A stretch of 64,000 nt of DNA, taken from positions 29,571-93,570 of the forward strand of contig NZ_JANHDI010000016.1 of NCBI RefSeq assembly GCF_024494595.1, in the 5' to 3' direction. The notes under the pieces are model-generated. The model did no database searches, had not been told where the DNA came from, and saw only the letters and a program-made list of their open reading frames with translations. The stretch is from Halobellus rarus. GTDB lineage: Archaea > Halobacteriota > Halobacteria > Halobacteriales > Haloferacaceae. Both the position numbers and the translations under genes were made by a program. The stretch's first letter is position 1; every line of letters begins with the position of its first letter. This document shows, in pieces, positions 42,647-52,041 of the stretch.

Positions 42647-45154
42647 ATGACACTCAATCCGACGGTCGTCGTGGGGGTAGGGGAAGCAGGTGTCAAGATG
42701 ACTTCCCAGGTGTACGAGGAGTTACTGGAGATGCACGACGTCGATGAGACGGCGTCTTCGCCCGACTTCCTCGACGACTTTCTGTTCATCACGATCGATA
42801 CTCGCGAACAGGACCTCGATCGGTTCGCGAGAGAGGAGTTTCACGACATCCTCCTGGAACCGCAAAGCAGCGTCTGGGAGAAAAACAAAAAGGAGTTCAA
42901 CTACATCCACGACGGGATCGACGACCTCGACCCCGCGGGGGGCGCCTCGCGCCAACGGCCGACGGCGCGGTTCTATATCGACAACGCCAGGAACTTCGAC
43001 GACCTCTATTCGGAGCTACAGACGGTCATACACACCTTCGCCGACAACGTCGCCGGGAACCCGAACCTCTGGATTATGAACTCCTACGGGGGCGGGACGG
43101 GGAGCGGTGCGTTCCCGCTTCTGACGGCTATGCTGAACGAAATCACCGGCCGCCACGACAAGCCGTTCTGGTTCGGCGGCATCGGGTCGCTCCCCCGACT
43201 CGACGAACTGGCCAGCGACGATATGATCCCCGCGGAGAGCAAGAACCTCTACGCAAACGCCTACTCGGCGCTGCGGGAACTCGGCGTCCTCATCGACTAC
43301 GACTTCGCCGACGGCACGGTGTTCGACGACGCCGGAGGGGCAAGCTATCCGTTCGAGATCGAACTGGAGTCGGGATCGGGGATCAGGTCGAGTTCGACGT
43401 TCGAGATCAGAGAGAGCCCGTACGATTTCTACGGGCTGATGGGGCTCGACGAGAGCGAGGGCAAGAGTCACAAGCGGATGATGAACCGGATCGCGGCGAA
43501 CACGGTGCTGTTCTTCTCCGAGGAGAGCGGACTGGAGGACTTCGGCGACGACCTCGTCCGCAACGACGATCCGCCGATACTGTACTCCATCAGCAGTTCC
43601 GGCGTCCAGGTTCCGGTGGACGGGCTGCGGGAGTACACCGATCTGCTGAACGAGCTCAACGGCGTGGCACGGCGGCTCCGCGACGTCCGGTTCGACGTGA
43701 ATCAGAAGCGTGCGAACCGCGACGTCCTCCGGCGGGTCGTCGACCTCGACGCGGAAACCGAGTTCGACTCGGACACGAACGTCGACGTCGAATTGCTTCC
43801 AACCGCGGAGTTGACGCCTGCAGACGACGGCGCGGGGGGGACGGACCTCGATGAGATAATCGAGCACGTCTCGAAACTACAGGGGCACGCCACCGAGCAC
43901 GTCGATCGGTTCGAGATGGAGAAGTTCAGCGAACAGTTGTTGGACGATCGGACCGAGACGATGCTCAACGGGACGCCGGCCCTGACCGATCAGATCGAGT
44001 TCGATCCCGATCCGGTCGTCGAATTCTTCTACTACCAGCAGCTCGCCGAGGCGTACAGAGAATTGGAGAACGACCACTCCTTCCCGAAGAAACTCGAGCG
44101 CGAGTGGGAGAATATCAAAGAGGACATTCCGGATTCCCCGCTGTCCGTCGACGTGACACAACTGGACGGGGCTGGAGCGGTCGAGCGCTGGGACGAGGCC
44201 GTCGCCGATTTCATCGATTACAAGCTCAGGGCCATCGACAAGGCGATCGACGACACAGGATTCCTCCGGGGGCGCGAGAAGCGGCAGAAGCTCCAGAATA
44301 TGAGAGAGGAGTGGGAAGCAAAGCGGGACACCCTCCAGCCGAAGGCGAGAACGTACAAGCAGATCGTCAACGGCCGCGAGATGACGAGTGCCCGCGCCAG
44401 CGACGCAAAAGTCACCATCCGAAACTTCTACCAGGAGTACGACAGCCAGCTCCAGAACGATCTCGAACAGAAAGAAAGCGACATCAAGAGCACGTACCGT
44501 TCGCTGTCGAACCGGAAGAACGCGCTGGAGACGAAGCTCGAGGAGCCGCCCCGGGAACGCTTCACCGATATCCCGTTCACGAGCTTCGAGGACGTCTCAC
44601 CCGGCGTGATCGAATCGTCAGACAGCATCGTCGATCTCGTCTCCGGACAGGTCATCGAGAAGTCGGAAGTCGTCGAGGCGACCCGCCACGCGATCGAGTC
44701 GCTAGATGAGAACCTCGAAGACGTCGCCGTGAATCGGATTGACCCGCAGATCCGAGAGTTCATCGGCTTGCTCTCGAGCGAGGCAAACGAGGCGATCGTC
44801 GACGGGACCTACGACGCCGACGTCGCCGGCAACGGTGTGAAACAGGCGTACAACAACTTCAAGGACGACAGCACGGTCAGTCTGGACGACGAGTTCTCGC
44901 TCCGGATGGTCGGGCTGTACGCGCAGATCCTCCTGGAGAACACGAGCGAGTTCGGCACGATCCACGAACTGTACCGCGATCCCGACGAGGTCGTCGGCCG
45001 GCAGTTCGGCGTCGATCTCGACGACGACGAGTTCATCACCGCGAAGTTCGCGTACCCGGAACTCTTCCCGGACGACGAGCGGATTCCGGCCTACTTCGGC
45101 ACCGAGGACACGTCGACGAACTCCGAAGACACCGACCTCGTGAAAACCGACTGA
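42647..45154 (+). CDS. Large tubulin/FtsZ-like GTPase (Tubulin_2/FtsZl-1 type)
   Basis: The 835-residue protein starts with a Rossmann strand and glycine loop (TVVVGVGEAG, 6-15). Residues 146-156, SYGGGTGSGAF, are the tubulin/FtsZ signature that holds the GTP phosphates. SKNLYANAYSALRELG (198-213) sits where the family has its ribose-binding Asn. After the GTPase core, residues about 330-660 are long and helical, probably coiled coil (around 480-640), and the end is an acidic helical region. FtsZ is about 360-400 residues, so this is not a cell-division FtsZ or CetZ. I did not see the FtsZ catalytic T7 loop. The family has been proposed to remodel membranes together with membrane partners; two lie just upstream here. 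Confidence 0.8.
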   Translation: MTLNPTVVVGVGEAGVKMTSQVYEELLEMHDVDETASSPDFLDDFLFITIDTREQDLDRFAREEFHDILLEPQSSVWEKNKKEFNYIHDGIDDLDPAGGASRQRPTARFYIDNARNFDDLYSELQTVIHTFADNVAGNPNLWIMNSYGGGTGSGAFPLLTAMLNEITGRHDKPFWFGGIGSLPRLDELASDDMIPAESKNLYANAYSALRELGVLIDYDFADGTVFDDAGGASYPFEIELESGSGIRSSSTFEIRESPYDFYGLMGLDESEGKSHKRMMNRIAANTVLFFSEESGLEDFGDDLVRNDDPPILYSISSSGVQVPVDGLREYTDLLNELNGVARRLRDVRFDVNQKRANRDVLRRVVDLDAETEFDSDTNVDVELLPTAELTPADDGAGGTDLDEIIEHVSKLQGHATEHVDRFEMEKFSEQLLDDRTETMLNGTPALTDQIEFDPDPVVEFFYYQQLAEAYRELENDHSFPKKLEREWENIKEDIPDSPLSVDVTQLDGAGAVERWDEAVADFIDYKLRAIDKAIDDTGFLRGREKRQKLQNMREEWEAKRDTLQPKARTYKQIVNGREMTSARASDAKVTIRNFYQEYDSQLQNDLEQKESDIKSTYRSLSNRKNALETKLEEPPRERFTDIPFTSFEDVSPGVIESSDSIVDLVSGQVIEKSEVVEATRHAIESLDENLEDVAVNRIDPQIREFIGLLSSEANEAIVDGTYDADVAGNGVKQAYNNFKDDSTVSLDDEFSLRMVGLYAQILLENTSEFGTIHELYRDPDEVVGRQFGVDLDDDEFITAKFAYPELFPDDERIPAYFGTEDTSTNSEDTDLVKTD

Positions 45155-45509
45155 GGACCGGGGCACCGTTTCGTATCAACGTTCTCGTCTTTTCGTTGGA
45201 ACTCCCCAGCGATTACCTGAGAAGCCGAGACCTCGGATCCGTTATCGATCCGATACGAGGGAAAACCGACATCCCGTTCAGACGGGGGCCACCACTATAC
45301 ACAAGACTTTTACTCGATTCGCCAAATTACCAGACACGGTCACGGGCGAACGTCCTCCGGCGGGCGCACGGGTAGGGGTACACGAGCGAACGTCGGGCGT
45401 CGTCCGATGGACATTTTTCGAGACCAACTCGAGGAGCGGAGCCGCCAGTATCGATGCGATCCGAGAGGTGTCTATACCTATACCTCCCACAAAGAGCCGG
45501 GACGGCGAA
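45155..45509. other. 355-base gap
   Basis: The tubulin-like gene and the DUF457-type gene converge on this stretch. I see no gene in it. T-rich runs near 45189-45196 and 45306-45311 might end transcripts from both sides. Confidence 0.4.
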
Positions 45510-46511
45510 CTACGCGAGTGCCACGTAAACGACCACGTAGCCCACGAGCGCGACCGTGGTCCCGGCCAGTGCGATAGCGACGGCCCCAAAGTTCGGACGG
45601 AGGCGTCCCGAAGCGGCCGCGTCCCGCCGGAGGACCGACCGGACGGGCGAGGCCGAGCGGTACCACGAGAGCGCGCCACAGACCGAGCCGACAGCGAGGA
45701 TCGAGAACACGAAGTGATACGAGACTTCGAGCGTCGGCGGCACGAGGACGAGCGCGGCGACGCCGTACGTCGCTCCGAGAGCAGCGCTCCGATCGGAGAA
45801 CAGCCGGACCGACCGGTCGGTCACGCGCACGACAGCCAGCACCGCGAGCCAGACGACCGCCAGTTCGAGCGCGAACGCGCCCAGCAGATGGATCGTCGGG
45901 TCCGGGTGGAGGAGAACGCGGGCGTCGAAGAGGCCAACCTCGAACGGGTACAGCATCTGTGGCGGCGAACCGGTCACGAGGTCGCCCCACGGGTGCGTGA
46001 AGAGCCCGATCGCGGCCGCTGCCGCGACGAGCCGCGGGGAGAGGTCGATCCGACGGGCCGTCAGGGCCGCGAGTCCGACGCCCGCGAGCACGAATACGCC
46101 CATTACGATACCCCCGAGCGGCCCGCTGACGGCGGCCGCGACCGCAACGAGGCCGCCGAGTCCCGACAGTGCACCCGCAGAAACGAGCAGGGGCCGTCGG
46201 GCGGAGCGACGGACGAGGGAACTCCAGAGACCGAGCGCCGGGGCCGCCACGGCCGCCACGACGAGCGAGTGCGTCATCGAGCGGTGGACGGCGTTGGCGG
46301 CGTCCCAGAACGCTTCCGGATCGACCGTTCCCCCGCCGAGGAAGCGGCCGCCGTCGATCGCGGCGACGGCGTAGACCACGTCGATGTCGGGGAGCGTCGC
46401 GAACGCGCCCGCGGCGGCACCGAACGCCAGCGCGCGTCGCGGCCGCCAGCCTCGCCACTCCGCGAACAGCACCGCGAGGGCGAACGCGAGCATCGCGTGG
46501 CCGATAAACAC
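45510..46511 (-). CDS. Membrane-bound metal-dependent hydrolase (YdjM/DUF457 type)
   Basis: The GTG at 46511 gives 333 residues and follows a TATA box at the leaderless distance. HAMLAFALAVLFAEW starts the protein, LPDIDVVYAV and NAVHRSMTHSLVVA carry the conserved Asp and His residues, and THPWGDLVTGSP the second His/Asp site. These are the metal-binding marks of the YdjM/LexA-regulated, DUF457 family. About eight helices follow from the composition. The reaction is unknown; the family is thought to act on phospholipids or related molecules. Confidence 0.82.
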   Translation of the reverse strand: MFIGHAMLAFALAVLFAEWRGWRPRRALAFGAAAGAFATLPDIDVVYAVAAIDGGRFLGGGTVDPEAFWDAANAVHRSMTHSLVVAAVAAPALGLWSSLVRRSARRPLLVSAGALSGLGGLVAVAAAVSGPLGGIVMGVFVLAGVGLAALTARRIDLSPRLVAAAAAIGLFTHPWGDLVTGSPPQMLYPFEVGLFDARVLLHPDPTIHLLGAFALELAVVWLAVLAVVRVTDRSVRLFSDRSAALGATYGVAALVLVPPTLEVSYHFVFSILAVGSVCGALSWYRSASPVRSVLRRDAAASGRLRPNFGAVAIALAGTTVALVGYVVVYVALA

Positions 46512-46533
46512 GTCATCGTAACGCCGCGCTCGC

Positions 46534-46545
46534 GGGATATAAGCG
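46534..46545 (-). promoter_or_regulatory. TATA box (CGCTTATATCCC) of the DUF457-type gene
   Basis: On the minus strand it is centred 28 bases before the GTG at 46511. This supports the GTG as first codon of a leaderless transcript. Confidence 0.65.
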
Positions 46546-46646
46546 TCTCGCCAGCAATGCTAGCAGGGCACAGAGGTCAGCCTCCGACGGCCGTCGGGTT
46601 GCTGCGTCCAGCAGTCACTAAGTGGGGAGAGCGAGAAGACGGAACA

Positions 46647-47774
46647 ATGACGACGCCAGCCGACGTCCGTGACGCCGTCCCCGTGTTCGACGAGACCAGA
46701 TATCTGAACACCGGCGCGAGCGGGCCGAGTCCCCGGCCGATCGTCGAACGCGCCCAAGAGACCATCGAGGCACACGAGTGGGAGTCTGCCGCGGATCCGG
46801 GACCGTACCCGTACGCGTTCGGACTCTTCGAGGACGTGAGAGCGGACGTCGCGGCGTTCATCGGGGCCGAGCGCGACGAGGTGGCGCTAACGCAGAGCAC
46901 GACCGACGGCATCAACCGCATCGCCTGCGCGATGGAGTGGGAACCGGGCGACGTCGTCGTCAGGACGGACCTCGAACACCCGGCGGGAGTCCTCCCCTGG
47001 CAGCGACTCGAACGACGGGGATGTGAGGTCCGCGTGGTGCCGACGACCGACGGCCGGATCGACCGCGACGCATATCGTGAGGTGGTCGCGGACGCGAAAC
47101 TCGTCTGTCTGAGCGCGCTGACGTGGAACTACGGAACTCACCTGCCGGTCGCGGAACTGGTGGCCGACGCTCACGACGCCGGCGCGCGCGTTCTCGTCGA
47201 CGCCGTCCAGGTGCCCGGGCAGTGCCGCCTGGACGTGCACGAGTGGGGCGCGGACGCCGTCGCGATGGCGAGTCACAAGTGGATGCTCGGTCTCTGGGGC
47301 GGCGGGTTCCTCTACGTGGACGACGACGTCGTCGAGGACTTCCACCCCGGACAGATCGGCTACCGAAGCGTCGCGGAATCGAGCGCAGAGGAGTACGAAC
47401 TGAAGGACGGCGCGCCCCGCTTCGAGATCGGGACGACGAATCCCGCCCCCTACGCCGCGCTCTCGGAGTCGATCGACCTGCTCGAATCCGTCGGTCTCGG
47501 CACGATCGAGAGCCACATCGACGACCTCGCGACCCGGTTCGTCGAGGGCGTCCCCGAAGGGAGACTGGTCAGTCCGCGCGACCCGGAATCCGGGCTGGTG
47601 ACCGTCACCGTCGACGATCCGGAGTCGACGGTCGAGCGCCTACAGGAGGAGTACGGGATCGTCGTTCGGTCGCTTCCGGACCCCGAGAACGCCGTGCGTG
47701 CGTCCCTGCACGTGTACAACACGATCGACGACGTCGAACGCCTTCTGGAGGGTCTCGGCGAGGTCGGGTGGTGA
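46647..47774 (+). CDS. Class V PLP-dependent aminotransferase/cysteine desulfurase-like enzyme
   Basis: The ATG at 46647 opens 375 residues. YLNTGASGPSPRPIVERAQE near the start, LTQSTTDGINRIACAMEW, VLVDAVQVPGQCRLDVHEWG (Asp for the pyridine nitrogen), and SHKWMLGLWGGGFLYV (Lys for the Schiff base) mark a class V fold-type I PLP enzyme. I see no cysteine-containing loop as in IscS or SufS, so desulfurase activity is unlikely and an epimerase, lyase or aminotransferase role is possible. It is transcribed alone, divergent from the DUF457-type gene. Confidence 0.82.
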   Translation: MTTPADVRDAVPVFDETRYLNTGASGPSPRPIVERAQETIEAHEWESAADPGPYPYAFGLFEDVRADVAAFIGAERDEVALTQSTTDGINRIACAMEWEPGDVVVRTDLEHPAGVLPWQRLERRGCEVRVVPTTDGRIDRDAYREVVADAKLVCLSALTWNYGTHLPVAELVADAHDAGARVLVDAVQVPGQCRLDVHEWGADAVAMASHKWMLGLWGGGFLYVDDDVVEDFHPGQIGYRSVAESSAEEYELKDGAPRFEIGTTNPAPYAALSESIDLLESVGLGTIESHIDDLATRFVEGVPEGRLVSPRDPESGLVTVTVDDPESTVERLQEEYGIVVRSLPDPENAVRASLHVYNTIDDVERLLEGLGEVGW

Positions 47775-47831
47775 GCGACTGAACGGGCCGACTGGTGAAC
47801 CGCTTCGCGAGCACCGGACCCGACGGGCCTC

Positions 47832-48305
47832 TCACTCGCTCTCGGTCTCGGATCCGACCGAGACGACCTCGTCGAGGAGGTCGCCGACGCGCCGTTCGAT
47901 CTCGTCGCGGATCGCCGCCACCTCGGCGGGCGGGCGGCCGTCGGGGTCGTCGAGGTCCCAGTCCCTGTTCTCGCCCGCCCACCCGGCGGGGCAGACGTCC
48001 TCGGCCGAACAACCCATCGTGACGACGTAGTCGCTGTCGGCGATCTCCTCGAAGGTGATCTCCCGCGGCGTGCGCTCCGAGAGGTCGAGACCGATCGCCT
48101 CCATCGCGGTGACGACCTCCTCGTGAACGTGCGCCGCCGGCCTCGTTCCCCCGGTGAACAGGTCGATACGGTCTTCCAGCCCGCGCCGTTCGAGCTCCCG
48201 TCGAGCGAGCGCGTAGGCCATCTGTGATCGGCCGGCGTTCTGGACGCAGACGAAAGCGATACGCACGGATTCGGAGCCGTCAGGCGAGTCTGAGTGGTTA
48301 CTCAT
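47832..48305 (-). CDS. arsC: Arsenate reductase, thioredoxin-type (LMW phosphatase fold)
   Basis: Starting at ATG 48305 the protein has 157 residues. The phosphate loop is FVCVQNAGRSQMAYALAR (Cys-x5-Arg), and VTMGCSAEDVCPAGW holds the two further cysteines used in the disulfide relay of thioredoxin-coupled arsenate reductases. The EDRIDLFTGGTRPAAHVHEE segment is also typical. It reduces arsenate to arsenite. No ArsR, ArsB or ArsA gene is adjacent, so a role as a tyrosine phosphatase of the same fold is not excluded, though the cysteine pair argues against it. Confidence 0.8.
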   Translation of the reverse strand: MSNHSDSPDGSESVRIAFVCVQNAGRSQMAYALARRELERRGLEDRIDLFTGGTRPAAHVHEEVVTAMEAIGLDLSERTPREITFEEIADSDYVVTMGCSAEDVCPAGWAGENRDWDLDDPDGRPPAEVAAIRDEIERRVGDLLDEVVSVGSETESE

Positions 48306-48567
48306 AAGCGGTGGAGTGGAACGCGAGCGATCGTCCGCGGGCATCGAATGGGTCCGATCGAGCCCGAATCCGGCGGTCGTTCGCCGGCGATCGTCGGAGA
48401 TATCGCATCGCGTGTATCACGGATAGTAGTTGAACAAAATTTCAATTAAGTGTTTCGAGATTCGGAGTGGGATGGACCAGTCAGCGACCGGACTTTTGAA
48501 TCCAGCTTCTATCGAGAGCCGCTTCAAACAGCGAATTCGAAGAGTAATCTATACGGAAGCGAATCGA

Positions 48568-49266
48568 TCAGAGCTGTCGATAATCCATATCGAGTGTGAA
48601 GAACGGGAATAAGTTGCACAGACAGTAAATTACCGTCGACCACCATCGCGGTGAATCCGGCCGTTCTCTCGCTGCCCGGAATCGAGCGGGACGGCCGGAC
48701 GGGTGAAGTGGGGTGCCTTCGGAGGGCCGTGGGGTCCGATCCGTCGTCTGCTCGGTGTCCTGCGCGACGACGAGGTCGAACGGGGTGTCAGCGGGTTCGT
48801 CGTCAGGTGAGAGATACCCCGCCGCGAACGCGGTGTACACCTGTCCGCCGGCCAGATTCACGTCGAAGTCGGCCACGACGTCCCCGTCGTCGCCCTCGGT
48901 GTCCCCGCGAACCTGAACGGTGTAATCGTTCGCCGGCACTTCGACGTAGCCGGACTCCCCGTAGGCGACGCCGTCGTACAGGACGTCGCCAGTGGACTCG
49001 GCCGTCACGTCGACCGCCGGGGCGTCCGGCGAGGCGTGGACGAGTCGCAGGCGAGCGGTGTCCCCGCCCGGGTCGCTGTTGTCGTCGGTCAGCACGAGCG
49101 GTTCGAACGGCTGGTCCGCCTCGTCGCCGATCTCGCCGATGGCGGCGACCGTGTAGGCCGAATCGGCATCGACCGGGACCGGTCCCGAGAAGACGGAGGT
49201 CGGCGCGTCGCCGGCGGCTTCACAGTCGGTGCGCTCTGCTACCGTCCGGGCTCCGCTCGACGTCCG
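48568..49266 (-). pseudogene. DUF4397 surface-protein remnant, both ends lost
   Basis: An open frame without a proper start reads from 49266: VFSGPVPVDADSAYTVAAIG, then PFEPLVLTDDNSDPGG, ARLRLVHASPDAPAVDVTAE, and VYTAFAAGYLSPDDEP with LVVAQDT. These are the second half of the first and most of the second DUF4397 domain of haloarchaeal secreted proteins. An in-frame TAG at 49267 cuts off the front, with no signal peptide, and after about 48730 the translation becomes Arg/Pro-rich, non-homologous sequence. It is best read as a decayed gene. The gap 48306-48567 to its left has no convincing gene. Confidence 0.7.
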
Positions 49267-49327
49267 CTACCGCCGCCGCCGCTGCCGCCGCCGGACCACT
49301 TACTTTCCTCGACCGCGATCACCCACT

Positions 49328-50179
49328 GTGACACGCAGAAACGCGAGCGACACGTTCGACATCGGCGGCGAACTGACGGTTCACCGGCTGGGATACGGCG
49401 CGATGCGGCTGACCGGCGAAGACATCATCGGCGAACCCGACGACGTCGAGAACGCGAAGCGGGTGCTCCAGACCGCGGTGAGCCTCGGCGTCGACTTCAT
49501 CGACACCGCGGACTCCTACGGCCCCGGCGTCAGCGAGCGCCTGATCGGAGAGACGCTCGCACCGTACGCCGACGACCTCGTGATCGCGACGAAGGGGGGA
49601 CTCCTCCGGAACCGCGAGGGAGACTGGCTGCGGTCCGGCGGCAGCCCGGACAGCCTCCGGAACGCGCTGTTGGCCAGCCTGGACCGCCTCCGAACCGACA
49701 CCATCGATCTGTATCAGTACCACCGCGTCGATCCCGACGTCGACCTCGAAGACTCGGTCACCGCGCTCGCCGAACTGAAAGACGACGGCGTGGTCGGACA
49801 CGTCGGGCTCAGCAACGTGAGCGTCGAGCAGTTGGAGACCGCCCGGGACATCGTCGACGTCGCGACGGTTCAGAACCAGTACAACCTCGGGAACCGGGAC
49901 TCGGAGGCCGTCCTCGACGTCTGCGAGTCGAACGACATCGGGTTCATCCCGTGGTTCCCGCTGGGCGCGGGCGACCTCGGCGAGAAGGCGTCGGTGCTCG
50001 GAGACGTCGCCGACGCGCACGACGCCTCGAAGTACCAGGTCGCGCTCGCCTGGTTACTTCAGCACTCGCCGGTGACCCTGCCGATCCCGGGCACCTCCTC
50101 GATCTCGCATCTCAAGGAGAACGTCGCGGCGTCGCACCTCGAACTGACAGACGAGGAGATGCGGCGGCTGGACGAGTAG
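49328..50179 (+). CDS. Aldo/keto reductase
   Basis: GTG 49328 (283 residues) is about 28 bases after a TTACTTT element. The barrel motifs are present: LGYGAMRLTG, VDFIDTADSYGPGVSERLIG (catalytic Asp and Tyr), VIATKGGLLRN (Lys), YQYHRVDPDVDLEDSV (His), VGHVGLSNVSVEQLE, and IPGTSSISHLKENV for NADP. The enzyme reduces aldehydes or ketones of sugars or related compounds with NADPH. The substrate is unknown. It starts at the broken edge of the DUF4397 remnant. Confidence 0.88.
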   Translation: MTRRNASDTFDIGGELTVHRLGYGAMRLTGEDIIGEPDDVENAKRVLQTAVSLGVDFIDTADSYGPGVSERLIGETLAPYADDLVIATKGGLLRNREGDWLRSGGSPDSLRNALLASLDRLRTDTIDLYQYHRVDPDVDLEDSVTALAELKDDGVVGHVGLSNVSVEQLETARDIVDVATVQNQYNLGNRDSEAVLDVCESNDIGFIPWFPLGAGDLGEKASVLGDVADAHDASKYQVALAWLLQHSPVTLPIPGTSSISHLKENVAASHLELTDEEMRRLDE

Positions 50180-50259
50180 CGACTCCCCCCGAAAGCCGAG
50201 CCGAAAGCGCTCGACGATAGTATCAATAGACCGGGGCCGACAGGTCCTCGGGAACACAG

Positions 50260-51837
50260 ATGGGCGATTCCTCGGGGAGACAGTGCGCGTTCACGTTCGA
50301 TCCCGCGGCGTGGAGCGAGCGGACCGGGACGGAAAGTCCGCTGTACGGGGACCTCCTGGAAGACGGGGAGGTCTGGCGCTGCCCGCACGAGGCCGACGGC
50401 GACGGCGACGCCGACAGGTGTCTGTTCCACCGCCCCGTGGCGGAGAAAGACGATCGAGTCGTCAGGGACGCGTTTCTCGAAACGATCGACGAGGTCGGCC
50501 GGGAACCGAAGCAGTTCATCGGAGCCCGGTTCGGCGCGCTCGCGCTCGATCACCGGATCGTCGAGTGCCGGGACAACCACCAGATCGATCTGCGGCACGC
50601 CCGGTTCGAAGGCGAGGCCAGTTTCCGCTACGCGATCGTTCGACAGCCGCTCGCGCTGGAGGGCGCGTCGTTCCACGCCCGACCGACATTCACCGAGGTG
50701 GCCTTCGAGGGTGAAGTGTATCTCAACAAGGCGTCCTTCGAGGCGTCCGCCCGGTTCTTCGAGGCAGAGTTCTCCGAAGGGGTCTGGGGATACAAGGCCG
50801 AGTTCGCCGACGCGGACTTCCACATGGCGGACTTCGGCGGACCGGTCGACTTCAGCGAGGCGGCGTTCGAGTCGGCGCAGTTTCGCGAGAGCGAATTCGC
50901 GTCTGTCGTTCGATTCAAACTCGCCACGTTCGATGAGGTGACGTTCTCCGGGAGTCGGTTCGGCGGCCGCGTCTACTTCGACGAAGCGACGGTTCCCGAG
51001 GGCGTGAATCTCGGAAAGACCGTGTTCGAGGAGTCGGCGTCGTTCGAGGACCTCGAACTCGCCGTCGGTCACTGCTGTATCGACCTGCGGAAAACGACGA
51101 TAGCGGCCGGGCGGCTCCATCTGTCCGATTCGGGGACGCTCGTGTACGATCTGGCCGAGGCGACGGTCGGGGACGTCGAAATCGCCGGCGCGGAAGCGGC
51201 CGAGCGGCACGTCGATCACTTCCGCGTGCTCAACACGGCGTTCGACGGGTTCGATTTCGGACGGTATCGGAAGTTGCTCCACGAGCGCGACTGGAACATC
51301 CACGGGGTGGTCGACGTCCCCGGACTCGACGACGATGCGGGGACGCCCTCCGCCGGAGACCTCGAGAGCACGTACCTCAAGGCGAAGAACGGCGCGAACG
51401 AGATCGGCGACACCAAAGCGGCCGCGGAGTTCTTTCGGCGGGAGATGCTCAACAGGCGCGATCAGTACGTCCCGACGGCGCTCGATGGTACCGCAGATCC
51501 TCGGGAGCGCGTCGCCGCCGCGGGCAGGTGGGCAGCGAACTCGCTTCTGAACGTCACAGCCGGGTACGGCGAGCGTCCCTCGCGAGTCGTCGGCGTCTCG
51601 GTCGGGACGATCCTCGTGTTCGGTGGGCTCTTCGCCGCCGTCCAGCCGGTTCCGCCGTACGAGACGTCGATCGGCTACCTCATCCTCAGTCTCGAATCGT
51701 TCATCACGCTCGTGCTGGGAGGTGCAGAGGACGTCGGCAGTCCCTGGATCCGCCTGCTCGCCCAGATAGAGGGGTTCGTCGGCGCGTTCCTCATCGCGCT
51801 GTTCGTGTTCACGCTGACGCGTTCGATACACCGATGA
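50260..51837 (+). CDS. Pentapeptide-repeat protein with C-terminal channel-like domain
   Basis: The 525-residue protein has an N-terminal part with Cys/His pairs (RQCAF, WRCPHEADG, RCLFH) that might bind metal. From about residue 115 to 290 come pentapeptide repeats of the A-x-F type (HARFEGEASFRYAIV, NKASFEASARFFEAEF, ATFDEVTFSGSRF). A mixed region of about 130 residues follows. The end has two hydrophobic helices, VVGVSVGTILVFGGLFAAV and EGFVGAFLIALFVFTLTRS. Between them is LILSLESFITLVLGGAED, which sits where a potassium-channel pore loop would be, but the GYG filter is missing. Such fusions occur in haloarchaea; function is unknown. Confidence 0.78.
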   Translation: MGDSSGRQCAFTFDPAAWSERTGTESPLYGDLLEDGEVWRCPHEADGDGDADRCLFHRPVAEKDDRVVRDAFLETIDEVGREPKQFIGARFGALALDHRIVECRDNHQIDLRHARFEGEASFRYAIVRQPLALEGASFHARPTFTEVAFEGEVYLNKASFEASARFFEAEFSEGVWGYKAEFADADFHMADFGGPVDFSEAAFESAQFRESEFASVVRFKLATFDEVTFSGSRFGGRVYFDEATVPEGVNLGKTVFEESASFEDLELAVGHCCIDLRKTTIAAGRLHLSDSGTLVYDLAEATVGDVEIAGAEAAERHVDHFRVLNTAFDGFDFGRYRKLLHERDWNIHGVVDVPGLDDDAGTPSAGDLESTYLKAKNGANEIGDTKAAAEFFRREMLNRRDQYVPTALDGTADPRERVAAAGRWAANSLLNVTAGYGERPSRVVGVSVGTILVFGGLFAAVQPVPPYETSIGYLILSLESFITLVLGGAEDVGSPWIRLLAQIEGFVGAFLIALFVFTLTRSIHR

Positions 51838-52041
51838 CGGTCCAGACGTCACCGACTGTGATCGCGCGGCACGGTTCCACCGGTCGATCACGCAGTCGCG
51901 TCCGATCGGATGGGGGGTCGGTTGCAACTCCGAAGAGAGCGTCAGAACGACCGTTCGGTGGGGAAGCGATCCCGCAGGCGGTTCGAGCCGACCCTGCGAT
52001 ATTTTGTGTCCGGGCCTCCTACCCAGAAGCGGGGTGAGACG

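Noticed and set aside
42647..45154. Calling the tubulin-like protein FtsZ or CetZ
   Set aside because: Length is double, the N-terminal loop and T7 region differ, and the long helical extension is absent from both families.
45468..46646. Long upstream extension of the class V PLP enzyme
   Set aside because: The extension is Arg/Gly/Asp-rich and antisense to the DUF457-type gene; the enzyme's fold starts at ATG 46647.
46647..47774. Calling the class V PLP enzyme a cysteine desulfurase (SufS/IscS)
   Set aside because: No active-site cysteine loop is visible and no SufU, SufB or IscU gene is near.
48430..48612. Small frame of 60 codons beginning with TTG
   Set aside because: Codon use is AT-rich and unlike the neighbours, with no promoter or recognisable domain; most likely chance.
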